Shown: positions 1-12,000 of the stretch, in pieces
Numbering within the stretch: position 1 is the stretch's first letter
Layout of the letters: each line of letters begins with the position of its first letter
DNA from: Antedon bifida
Lineage: Eukaryota; Echinodermata; Crinoidea; Comatulida; Antedonidae
DNA: 64,000 nt
Assembly: GCA_963402885.1 (NCBI GenBank)
Contig: OY727097.1
Span: 5,704,001-5,768,000, forward strand
Direction of reading: 5' to 3'
Notes under the pieces: generated by a model
What the model was told of the DNA's origin: nothing
Databases searched by the model: none
Seen by the model: the letters and a program-made list of their open reading frames with translations, nothing else
Translations under genes and position numbers: made by a program

Positions 1-3000
1 GTGATTCACTGTGGTGCCTCTGGACATAATATACGCTGTGGTCCCAGTCTGAAGGATATACCAATTGGTATGATGGTACAGGGCAACCACTTAAACGTTA
101 TACAGGTAAGGTATATCTAACTTTATGGTGTTTCTCATGGTGCCTTGGAGAATATTGCACAAATAGAGTGTGGTTGTATTGGTATTAGCTACATGAACCA
201 TGGTCAACATTATTTAAGCTCTGTCACACTATCAAACTAATTTGACGAAAAAAGATGTGCATTTTTTTGTCACATAAAATTTGATAGTGTAGACAGAGTT
301 TTACAATGTAATCACATCTATTTTACCATTATAATTCATCTGTTTCTCCATCTTAAAAGAAAATATGTGTTGCTATTTTTCCAATCGTTTACCTCTAAAG
401 CGTGGTTCCCACTAGCGACGCAACGCAAGTGAATTGACCAATCACAAGCGATGGCTTATTCGCTTGTGATTGTTAACTGTCTATAACTTCGCTTGTCATT
501 GGTTAAAACGCTTGCGTTGCGTTTACGTCCTTGCGTTACGTTCTAGTGGGAACCAAGCTTAATGATGCTTTTCACACCATATACAGTAATAATATTATTA
601 ATTTAGCTTCATATAGAGCACTTTCCAAAGTATCAGTATGCCAACCAGTAAGACATCAGAGTTTGACATTGACTAATTTTTTTCTGTATATTTTTGTTTT
701 AATGTAAAGCACATTGGGGATTGATTTATTATTATTATTACTAACTCCCTCATCCATTCCGTTTAATATGCAAGTTTGCATTTTACATTTAGGATTCTCA
801 GATATCCTTGGCATTCATTGCATATATTCTGGAAAAAAAACCAATCTTTTTTCTGTTTGTAAAGGTAAAAAGGCAGGATGGATGTCTGTGGGTTAAGCTT
901 GATTTAGACAGTATGTCTCGATACTGTGACAGTATGGAGGGTGAGGCTTGGGCACTCGCCAAGACCAAGGGAAACATGTATCTTGTTCATGATAAAAGCT
1001 TGAATTCCGAGCTGAAGAAGGAGAATAGTGAGCTTGCTAGCAGTCAAAACCTATTCAAAATCAATGGTTCTACTATGCCAACCAGTAAGACATCAGGGTT
1101 CGACTTTAGGAGCGCCCTCACACATCCTGCGTTCAAGTTTAATATGCAAGGTGTGTATTTTACATAGGATTCTGATTACATGACATATGTATCTTAAATA
1201 TTCTAATATTGTGATAAACTTTAAAATCTATTGTTTTACCATCAATGCTTTTTACAGTGAAAATAATTGTGTATAATAAATGAAATGAACCCATAAACGA
1301 TATAAATAAACTTTAAAACCTAATGTTCCAATTTCATTTGTTTTAGAAGTTCAAGAGATCCCTAAAATGGAGCCATTTGTTTTTGGAGGTGGTGGCCCAT
1401 TTATGTCCAAATCATGGAGTGAAGAATCAGAGGGTAAAGTTTTTACCGATGAAAAACCACAAAATTTAGAGGATGAAACTTCAGACAGTGATGTAAAGAA
1501 AACTGAAAAGCCTCAATCTAGATTACTTGCTCAAAAAATTGAATCACGTTTCTCCAAAATGCGTGCTAGCTCACCTGGACGATTACAAAGAGAAACTGAG
1601 GCATCAAATAGGCAGGCTGGAACTAGTAGCCCTGCCAGAGTCTTAAGTAGAGACTCTTCTCCAGCTAGTAGGTCTGCATCACTTGATGGTCATTTCAGCA
1701 TTGGCACTGGTTCTGGCCCATCATCTCCAAAAATGCAAGGATCTCCAAAAATGGTTCGAAAAGCAAGATCGCAGTATTCAAGAAGAGAACGTACATCATC
1801 ACCGTCTGGTAAAGATCGGTCACCAGCTCGAACAAGAGGAGGAAAGAGAACTGAGATTAAAGATGTAGCAAGACCAGCAATAGCACCTTCTGTTGCTGAA
1901 TGTGTAAGAACTGTATTTGCTGCTTTTCTTTGGCACGAGGGTATTGTTCATGATGCAATGGCGTGCGCATCATATCTTAAATTTAACCCTGGATTAACAA
2001 AACAGGCCGCTCAACGAGAACAGGACAAACAAGATAGTGGTAAAAACTCTAAAGTTAAAAATAGACATTCAATGGATTTATCCAAAGCATTCCAAGATGG
2101 TTCATTCCTGGCAAATATGGGAACGGTTGAACCAACATCAAATAAAAATGAAATGTCATCGCAAGCTAAGGAAGGAAAAGCTGCTGATAAACCAGTCAAG
2201 ATATCGGAAATAAGATCCAAGTCTTCAGATCACATATCCACTGCAGCTCGTTCTTTGGAGGAATCTCTAAAATCTGCTGCAGCTTGGCAGAAAGACCGAA
2301 TTCTTCTAGAAACCAAAGCATCATTATCTGATGATATAAGATCAAGGTCTTCCAGTGCTGGTCCAGAGGATCTTCATAAAAGCACAAGCTTGGAAAGTGC
2401 ACGGAGCAAAACAGATAAAAAGACTGCTGCTGAAACAGAATCGGCTCTGCCATTGACATTGCAATATCTTCTGAGTTTCTGGGAAGAGTTGACGTCTGCA
2501 ACTGTGAATGTTGCCTCTCAGAAACTGGTTCTCCCAAGTCCTGCTCCGATTACGAAATCCAAAGGAAGGGTTGAAAGACGTGAAAGAGAGAAAGAAAAAG
2601 AGTCTAAAAGCAAGAAGAAAGAAAAGAAATCCATTAGAGGGGGAAGAGGGAACTTGTTTGGAGAAGCTGCTGGAATTCCTGCAGGTGGATCTGACCAAGA
2701 TGCTATATGTGATCTCTGTCATGGATCATTTCCACATCCAGTGACCTATCATATGAAGCAGGCTCATCCAGGTTGTGGAAAGCATGCTGGAGGGCAGGGA
2801 TACAATAGTAGTGGGCACTACTGTGGTGGATGGGCTGGCAATTGTGGTGATGGTGGTATCGGTGGCAGCAGCTGGTATCTCATGTGTGACAAATGCAAGG
2901 AGAAGTATGTAAAAGAAAGACAGGAGAAAGCAAAAGAAAAGATTAAAAAGCTAAAAGTCAAACCACTTCCACTTAAAACACCAAAAGTTTTGCCACCTTT

Positions 3001-6000
3001 GGAGGCTCATAACGTCATGAAAGCAAACGCCATGTTCTTGTTGGACCTTGCCAGTTCTGCTGGTACATCTTTGGCTGGAGGGTTGAAATCTTTGAACCAA
3101 TTGAAACGATTTGAGCTTCCCAGCGTCAGTGAAATTGATCCACCCTCTCTACAGCCTCAGTTCCCTCTTGTGCCTTTCAAGTTTCTGAACCTGATGGAAG
3201 GAAACCAGGTTGATCAAGACTCGCAAGACAGCGCTGGTAACGCCTTTCACCTATCTGGTGAAGATGCCAAGCCTTTGCTGGAAGCATTGTCAACCGAAGA
3301 CCGTCAACTAGGTAAAAATTGCTTTTTATCTTAGAACAATTTAGAGGAAGAGTGGGTAATGGAGAGGGGGACACTTATGAATATATGAATATGTCGTGTA
3401 TATGGCCTGTTCATTCTTAGTTATTTACCCGGGTAAGTTGGTTCCTAAGCACCAAAGTTAGAGATAACTGTGCCTATAAAACCAAGGCAATCTAACAACA
3501 GGACACTTAGCTGGCCTTGCCGAGATAGGAACTCGTAACCATCCTTTGATTTTATGTCTGGCTGCGACAAATACCAATGGTACTGTACTATGTACATATT
3601 CTCTGTGACGCCCAGTGTCTGTTAAGGGTGCGTGAGACTGATCATGTCGCAGCCACAGATAAACCCTTTGATCTCCGGAGCTCAGCATTTTGTTAGATTT
3701 TCTTGATAAAACCACCTTACCTGGGTAAATAACTACACATGAACATGCCCATAAAATTCTTTTCTATCAATTTATAAAGCTCTGTCTACACTTTATGTGA
3801 CAAAAAATGTGATGTGCCCATATATGGACATGATGATATCATATCAATACCGTATTTGGAAATATCACTACCATATTTGCGCACATGAAACTTTTTTGGT
3901 ACTGTAGACAGCTTAAATACATCTTCTTATCATATCTTGCAGGTAATGTTTCATTTGGACCACCGCAGCACTCTATCTCAACAAGCTCTTTGGCTGATCA
4001 AGACGCTCTACAACGTGTCATGTATGTGCGATCCATTTCCATGACAACATCTGGAGAACAATATGACGGCAAAACAAAAGTTAGACGACGCATTAACAGT
4101 GGAAATTCTTCAGGTAAGTAGAGTTAGGAATAGCATGTAGTTAACACATTTGATATCTCTAATCTGAATACAGTAAAACCCCTATTAAGGGGAACACTTT
4201 CCCATGAAATGAATTAAGGGCAATATATGTTTAACACCATGGTCAACCTTCATCAGCATATACTTCTTAAAAACAACAGTGCAAGGCACCAATTACAGGT
4301 TGATAATAAAATATACATTTAAAAACACAAAGATAAAATTTATATAATAATATCTCCTATTAAGGGGACACTTTCCTGAAATGAAATTAAGGGCAATATA
4401 AATGTTACTATTTCATTCTGTCTCGGATGGTGTCCCCCATAATAAGGTTCTACTATAATTAATGCGCAAGCATGTCCAGGAATGAGTTGCATACAAAATA
4501 TTGTATTAGAAGTTTGAATTAAGTCTACTATAAATTGTTGTTGCTTTGTAGCATCTGAAAGCGGATCATCATTACTTCGTCGACCATCAGTGCTACTGGC
4601 TAAACTCATGGACAACAGCCCAAGGAATTGTAGAGCACTGCATCGTCCAGTGATGACGTTCATTGCGCAACGACATGATCTTGAAGGACTTCGATTGGCT
4701 ATGCGTCAGGCTGTTAGAAAAGCAGCTTGCAGAGTGTATGCTCTACAGGTAAAATATATAAACATAGAGGAATGATATAAAACAGATTGTAAAATTGAAA
4801 ATGTAAAGCATTAATTTATCATCATTGACCTTTTTTAATTTTTTCTTCTTTATTTCTCTTATTTCCAGGCATTTAACTGGCTTCTTCGTAGTGTGACCCA
4901 ACTAAATTGTTTGCATGACTTACTCTGGCACTTTGTTGTCGGCTTAGCTCCTGCTCCGACAGAAAAGGAGGAGGAAAGTGATGAGAAAGAGAAGAAAAAA
5001 GAAAAAAATGCTGCTAAGGAACCAGATCAGGTAATATATATATATATAAATATATATGGCATCAGAAAAAAGACCTCCTTCTTTCTACGATATTTAATAA
5101 TTCAATTTGGTTTTTTTTTAGGAGAAAGACAACATAATGTGTGAACACCCATTGTCTGACATCATCATAGCCGGAGACGCTGTAAACCCACTTCCCACCG
5201 CATTCCACTCCCTTCTGCAGACAATCTCAGACATGATGATGCAGCTTCCAATTGGCAGTGCTCTCCAGCAGATGGCAATGAGGTGCTGGTGTCTGCGATT
5301 TCAACCTGCAGATCATATGTTCTTGCATCATTCCCATGTTTTTAGTAATATTAATAAGATCCTATCGAAATCGGAAGGTGAGGTGGATGAGGGAGGAGCA
5401 GCAGTAAATGGAACAGCCCTAGAAAAGAATCTGCAGGTACAGTGTTGGTTTCCATGACCATTATGTCTCACATCCCTCTGCTAACTTGAATGAATAACAG
5501 TTCCCTAATATTAAATTATAAGAAATGTGTTTAATATAAAATTGATTTTTCACATATTAGAACACAGTGGAACTTCTTAAAGACCTGACCGGTCAAGTGG
5601 AGATCCGTGTCTCCAGTAGAGCAGCGATGTGTTCCAGTTTGACCGATGGTGCTACAGAAACTTTCTGGGAGTCTGGAGATGAGGATAGGAACAAGACTAA
5701 ATGGATCAGTCTTGCAATATCTAAAGGTCTTGTGGCACGAGGTGTCATGCTTCATATTGACAACTCAAGAGATCTGGCTGTAAGTTTAATTAAAATGCTT
5801 CTAAAAGTTAGATGAAAGTAAAAGAAAGGCAGATGTCCCAACTTGGAAAAGTGAAATATCAAGAGAATTATAAAAGCATTGCTAAACAAGAAAGGACACT
5901 ATGAAAATTGAAAAAAAAAAATGTAAATATAGTGAGGGCACTAGTATAACAATCTGCTTTAATGTAAACAATGCATATGCCATTTCCTTGGAAAATGTGT

Positions 6001-9000
6001 TGGGAAACTTGCCTTAGTTAACAAACTAGGGCCTGATAGAGAACCTAAATTCATACATTATCAAGAATTTTTTTCCATCAAAAATAATCAGCAGAAGTAG
6101 TCCCATAGTAGGAGGTGGCAGAATTAATTGAAATATGGGGAGTCTCCCACAATTGTCGGGAGACTTCGGAAGGAAGGAAGTCTAGTCCTATATCTGTCTG
6201 TCTAGAATGGAATATTCATTAAACAAAACTAATTCTTTATACTTTTTAGAACAAAGTAACCCAAGTGACATTTCAGGGAGGTAGCAACACTGAGGACCTG
6301 GTTACCCTACAAATGATAACCCTTGATCATCGTCATTCAGGATGGATAGCATGTGACCTTATGGACCTTGATCATGCCTTTATTAAGGTCACGCTTAAAG
6401 GACCTGACAACCATGTCAGAGTTCGACAGGTCAAGTTCCTTGGTTACCAAGATGGATCTAGTATAAGTATAGGTAATCATCATCTGTTATTTGTTTTTAT
6501 TTTTTACATTTTTTTAGATGTTAGTATACACAAGGCTTCAAAGTTGGAAGCTTATCATAGTTAATTTATTGGAAAAAAACGCTAGGGAATCTATGGAGAG
6601 CCAATAAATATCCTGAAGATTTACTCTAAAAAAATTTGAAAGTCTACATGGTATAAGCAAACATGTTTTGTCCATTGTATTGAGTATTACTAGACTTAAA
6701 CCCTGTCTACACTATTAAACTTTATGTGACATAAAAATGTGATGTGCCTATATATGGACACGGTGACATCATATCACTACCATATTTGGGCACATCACAC
6801 TTTTTTTGTCAAACTAGTTTGAAAGTGTAGCTTTAGTCTAATTCAATATTTTGTCGCTTTAGGGCAAGTGCCAGCGTTGGTTGCCCAACAGAAGAATTGT
6901 GAAGCAGAAACATTACGAGTCTTCCGGCTTCTGACCTCTCAAGTTTTTGGTAAATTACTAGCAGAAGACATGGCCAAAAATGGAAAAGGCAAAGAAAGAA
7001 CAAAACAAGTAAGAATACTGTAGTACTATTTATTACCATTTTCATGCTATTTATGGTCACTGTCACTATGGCGTCACTGTTTTAAAAAACAATGGCATAC
7101 ATTTACATTGTATTCCAAGTTCCACTTATATTCCAAGTTTCCTGGACTTTCTGCATTCTCACTCCCGAGGACGATCAAAGCATATTGAAACGTCGAGAAA
7201 CGCAACAGTTCTTTTCAGAACTAATATACGTGGTGTACCGCAAACTTTATATCAACATACATTGTTAATGTTTCTTGTATACAGGATAGTGGTGATCCCG
7301 ACCTAAAGGAACACATGGTTGGTATCCTATTCAGCAACAGTAAGCTAACCAACCTACAGAAACAAGTGTGTAGTCACATAGTGCAAGCCATCCATAAAGA
7401 GACCACAAAGACTCGAGAAGAATGGGAGTTTAGCCTAACCAAGCAGGTAGAAGGTGGAGCACAGACAGAAGAGAAGCAGATCTCGTCTGCTGATGCTTAC
7501 TGCTTTGAGCTGCTATCCATGGTGCTGGCTCTTAGTGGATCAAGTGTTGGTAGGGTGTATGTAGCTCAGAAGGCTAGCCTGGTGCAGGATCTTCTATCCT
7601 TGTTACACACTGGTTCTCCAAGAGTCCAGAGACAGGTATGTGAAACAAATATTTAATAATTATATTTTGGAAAGAACACTGCACACAATGTCTTACTTCT
7701 AAATACTAATAATTGTGATGATGTACATTTTACATATTGTACTGATTGTTGTATAAGCCTGTCCTATAACGTGAAAGGGTGTGTTTATACCCAATGTTTA
7801 TCTTGCCTATACCCACCTCAGTATGAAAACAAATATATAAGATTGTACAATTTAACTTCATTTCATTGTGTTAATGCATATTAATTGTATTTACTTAGGT
7901 AACAGCCATCTTGCGTAAAGTTCTACCAGAAATAACACCAAATCGGTTTGCGTCGGTCACTGGCTCAACACTACCGATAATGGACATCAACGTCATCACA
8001 ACATCTGCGGAAAAACCGAAAGCCACGGAGGAAGAGGAGACAATTGGTGTGCTTGAGGTGTTCTTAGCTGTCATCACTAAAGCACTGACTGTGCAGACAA
8101 AGATGAAGGCAGCAGGTAGCGGGAAAGTTGTTCAGTCCATTACGCTGGCTTCTACCAAAATGTAAGTCACATATCTGCAACATATTTTGATGGTCATGTT
8201 GTGACATCTTTCTATTACACTACACTACCATGTTAATATGTGACCAAAATACTGCTAGTTAAAAAGGAAAATTTCATGGAAAAAAAATGTTTCGACATGA
8301 GATGTGGTTTATCGGAGTTCTTGACTGATACTCTATTTTGATTTCTTGCTTTAGTAATGGAACAGACGAGGGCAGTAGCAGCAAACGATGGTGGATCAGA
8401 GGCAGTATGTCACACAGCATTGCTGAGAGCATCATTGTCCTTATCAAAGACATTGCCATGGTAAGATAAATTGCTGATATTCAATTTAACAAGATGGTAA
8501 TTGAATATTTTTTAATTGTTTTATTTCATATGCATTCAACAGCGAGTAACTTAACAATTACAGGATGGATAAACTATTTTATAATTTATCGTGCTTATCA
8601 TTTGAGGTTTGGGGAGTGGAGTTGAAAGAGTTATAACCCTGCCACTTGGTCAGGATTGAACCTCTGACACTAGGTCAGGATTGAACTCCTGGCCTTGGGA
8701 TTGGAAGGCAAGCATGTTACCCACCAAGCTACAGCTCCACTCCTACATGAAAACATGCATCCAGAGAACATATTATTCAGTATAGTATGATACTCAATAC
8801 TATCCACTTTTAAGCATGATGATAATTAATTTCAATTTAGTTAAGTGATGGTTTATTCCATTATTCTTATAGGGGAAGCTTGGAGATCTTTGGGCTAGTG
8901 TTTGCAAGGCAGCCGTTGCCGAGGCTCTACTTGCCCTCACAAGAATAGAAGAGTCCAAACGAGTTCCTGCTGAATGCCTACAGACGCATACAGTAAGTAT

Positions 9001-12000
9001 ACTGCTTTATATAATAAATATGTATTGTGGTATAAAAGCATAAAATATTATAGCAAAAAAAACATAAATATGCCATTAAAATTTGTGACGATTGTGAGAA
9101 CCTGTTGCACATAGTTAATTAATTAATTTAATTTATTAATTAATGTAGAATATAAAACATATATGGACCTCATTCATGAACTTACAGTACTATGATGCTT
9201 TTTTATATATTTTTATCAACACAGCTATGGTTGTCATTGGCTAGTCTTTGTGTTCTAGAACAAGAGCATGTAGAGAGGTTGTCATCTAGTGAATTAAGCA
9301 AGAAAGATGGGCAGGCTGCCAAACACAAGGTAATATATAAGGAACCTGCGTTAAGAAAAATCAGACATTTCTAGATTATCCCATTAATACCTAAATAGTC
9401 ATATAATCATTAAGAAATTGTAATACTACAATCCACTCTCTTAACACCAGACTCTGAAAACCGTAAGCTCTCCCAAAACCAGACTTTTCTTGAGGTCCAA
9501 AAAATTGTATTTTTACCATTAAGAACACATTATTATTACCAGAAGTTTAGGAAAATTAGACATCATATTAAGCCAGCTCAAGAATGTCAAGAACTGGAAT
9601 AATTTGTTTGCTGTTCAGCTCTGTCTACACTATCAAACTGTATGTGACAAAAAATGTGATGTGCCCATATATGGACATGATGACATCACATAACACTTTT
9701 TCTGTCAAACTAGTTTGATAGTGTAGACAGAGCTTTAAGGTTATTTCAATTGTTATTTATTGATTACTCTATTTCGCAGCCATTGTGTGTGAATCATGAT
9801 GATGGTGAAACGCCAGCCATCGTAAGCTGTAACCAATGTGGTAACCTATGCGCTGACTGTGATAAGTTTCTACATCTTCACAACAGAACAAGATCACATC
9901 AAAGACAGGTATGTTGATATTGTAACCCTGTAACTGATTGTCTCTCGACTATAGAGGACGTTCACGGAGAGACCTCGTTGATTGAGGAGGAGAGACTCGT
10001 GTTGTGAGGTCAGGTTGTGTTTATGTTGGAACAACCCAATAAAGTGATGTATTTATAGCTACTGGATGTCAAATCTTTATCTTTTATAACTGCCACTATA
10101 CGACAAAAGTCATTGTTTTGTTTCCCAAAAACAACTCACCAAAATTTAAAGAAATTCCTTGCGAAATTGGCCTAGAGCATTAGGTTATTTCTAGGCTAGG
10201 TCTTAAGCTCTGTCTACACTATCAAACTAGTTTGACAAAAAAAGTGTGATGTGCCCAAATATGGTAGTGATATGATGTCATCATGTCCATATATAGGCAC
10301 ATCACATTTGTTTGTCACCTAAAGTTTGATAGTGTAGACAGAGCTTCAGAATTGTATTAAACAAATGAATAAAGTTTGTTACATGTTTGTTTTTAAGGTA
10401 TTTAAGGAAGAGGAGGAAGCGATCAGGGTTGACCTCCATGAGGGGTGTGGAAGAAGCAAACTGTTCTGGGTCATGATCTTAGCAGACTCTAAAACGTTAA
10501 AGGCAATGATAGACTTCAAAGAAGCAGGTAAAAATGTTTTTATTTTCAGGAAAGTTTCATGGAAGTGTTTATTCATCATAATATTTATATATGTATCAAC
10601 TAAGTGTGCTTTTTTCATTGCGTCATCATGGTTAGATATTAAAAATGACTACACTGCTATATTATACATCTGTATACAATTCTTTACGTTAAGCCATAAT
10701 AAATATGTACGTTTGGGACGTTTCGACTTGTTGTCAACAAATCTTCATCTGGCAATGACTAGATGTTAGTTGTTGCTAAGAATAGCTTTATATTATACAT
10801 GTTTCTTTTGAAATATAAAATAAATCTTTCTATTTACACTGAAGGAAGTACGAGTAACAGTCATGGTTCATCGGGTCGAGGGTCATGTAGGTTTTGTGGA
10901 GGTAATGCATCCGGTTTGACTGCTAGTGCAGTATGTGAGGATTGTCAGGTAAGGAAATGTGGCATAATAGACTACATATTTAGATATTTAAACTGTATGA
11001 AAATGTCAACAAATAAAACAAATTACAATCATTCTCTATAATTAGTGCTGTAATGTCTATGAGCGCTCGCTGGCTAAACCCAGGGGCCTTACGAGCCCAT
11101 GATCAGGGCCTAGAGGAAAAAGAGGAGACCCTAAACCAATGGCCACTGATTATCATTGTCATTACCACATTCAATCTGTTTTCTTTGTACTACTTTATAT
11201 TACAAAATTACAAATTTGATGTATAAAATTATCAGGAGTATGCGGAAACTGCATGTACTAAGGTACTACGTTGTGAACACATCTGTGGTGGTCTGAAGGG
11301 CGAGGAAAAGCATCTTCCCTGCCTACAGGGGTGCAGTAATGACCCAACTTTGAAGCAAGACTCAGATGATATGTGCATGATATGTTTCACTGAGGCTCTA
11401 TGCTGTGCACCGGCTATCCAGGTCAGTCTTATCAAATACATAGATGTTAATCACCTAAAATCAACAAAGACGTTATGTGTCACTTAACTTACCTATAATA
11501 ATAATGGTAGTCCTATATAGCACCTAATACAATGTTTCTAAGTGCTTTACACACAAAAATGATCCATAAAATACCCTAAGATAACCAAAAAATGAAGAAG
11601 AAGCAGAGGAACCATTTACACTGCTCCGTTCTCCCATATGAGAGCTGGTCGGGATAGAATTCACAGGAGATCGAGTGAAAAAGGCATATGTCTATCCATA
11701 CCCTACTAAAATAAGAAGTTAGTAAATTAATACTTTGTTTTTTTTCTTGACATAGCTTATGTGTGGGCATGTTTTCCACTATCATTGCTGTTTATGTGTT
11801 CTTGAAAAGAGGTGGGTTGGACCACGAATCACCTTTGGATTCGTCTTATGCCCAATTTGTAAGGTATGTACTCAAAGAATTGTATTTCATTTTTAATTAA
11901 TGTGCGTTCTGCAAGTTCGAATTATTTATTGACTCCCTAAGATGTTCAAAATTATAATTCTTTACATCATACTGTTTTCCCCTAATGTTTGTATTGTGTT

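Noticed and set aside
2011..2722. Minus-strand open frames of 69-126 codons
   Set aside because: They lie antisense to the long conserved MYCBP2 exon and have no splice or composition support.
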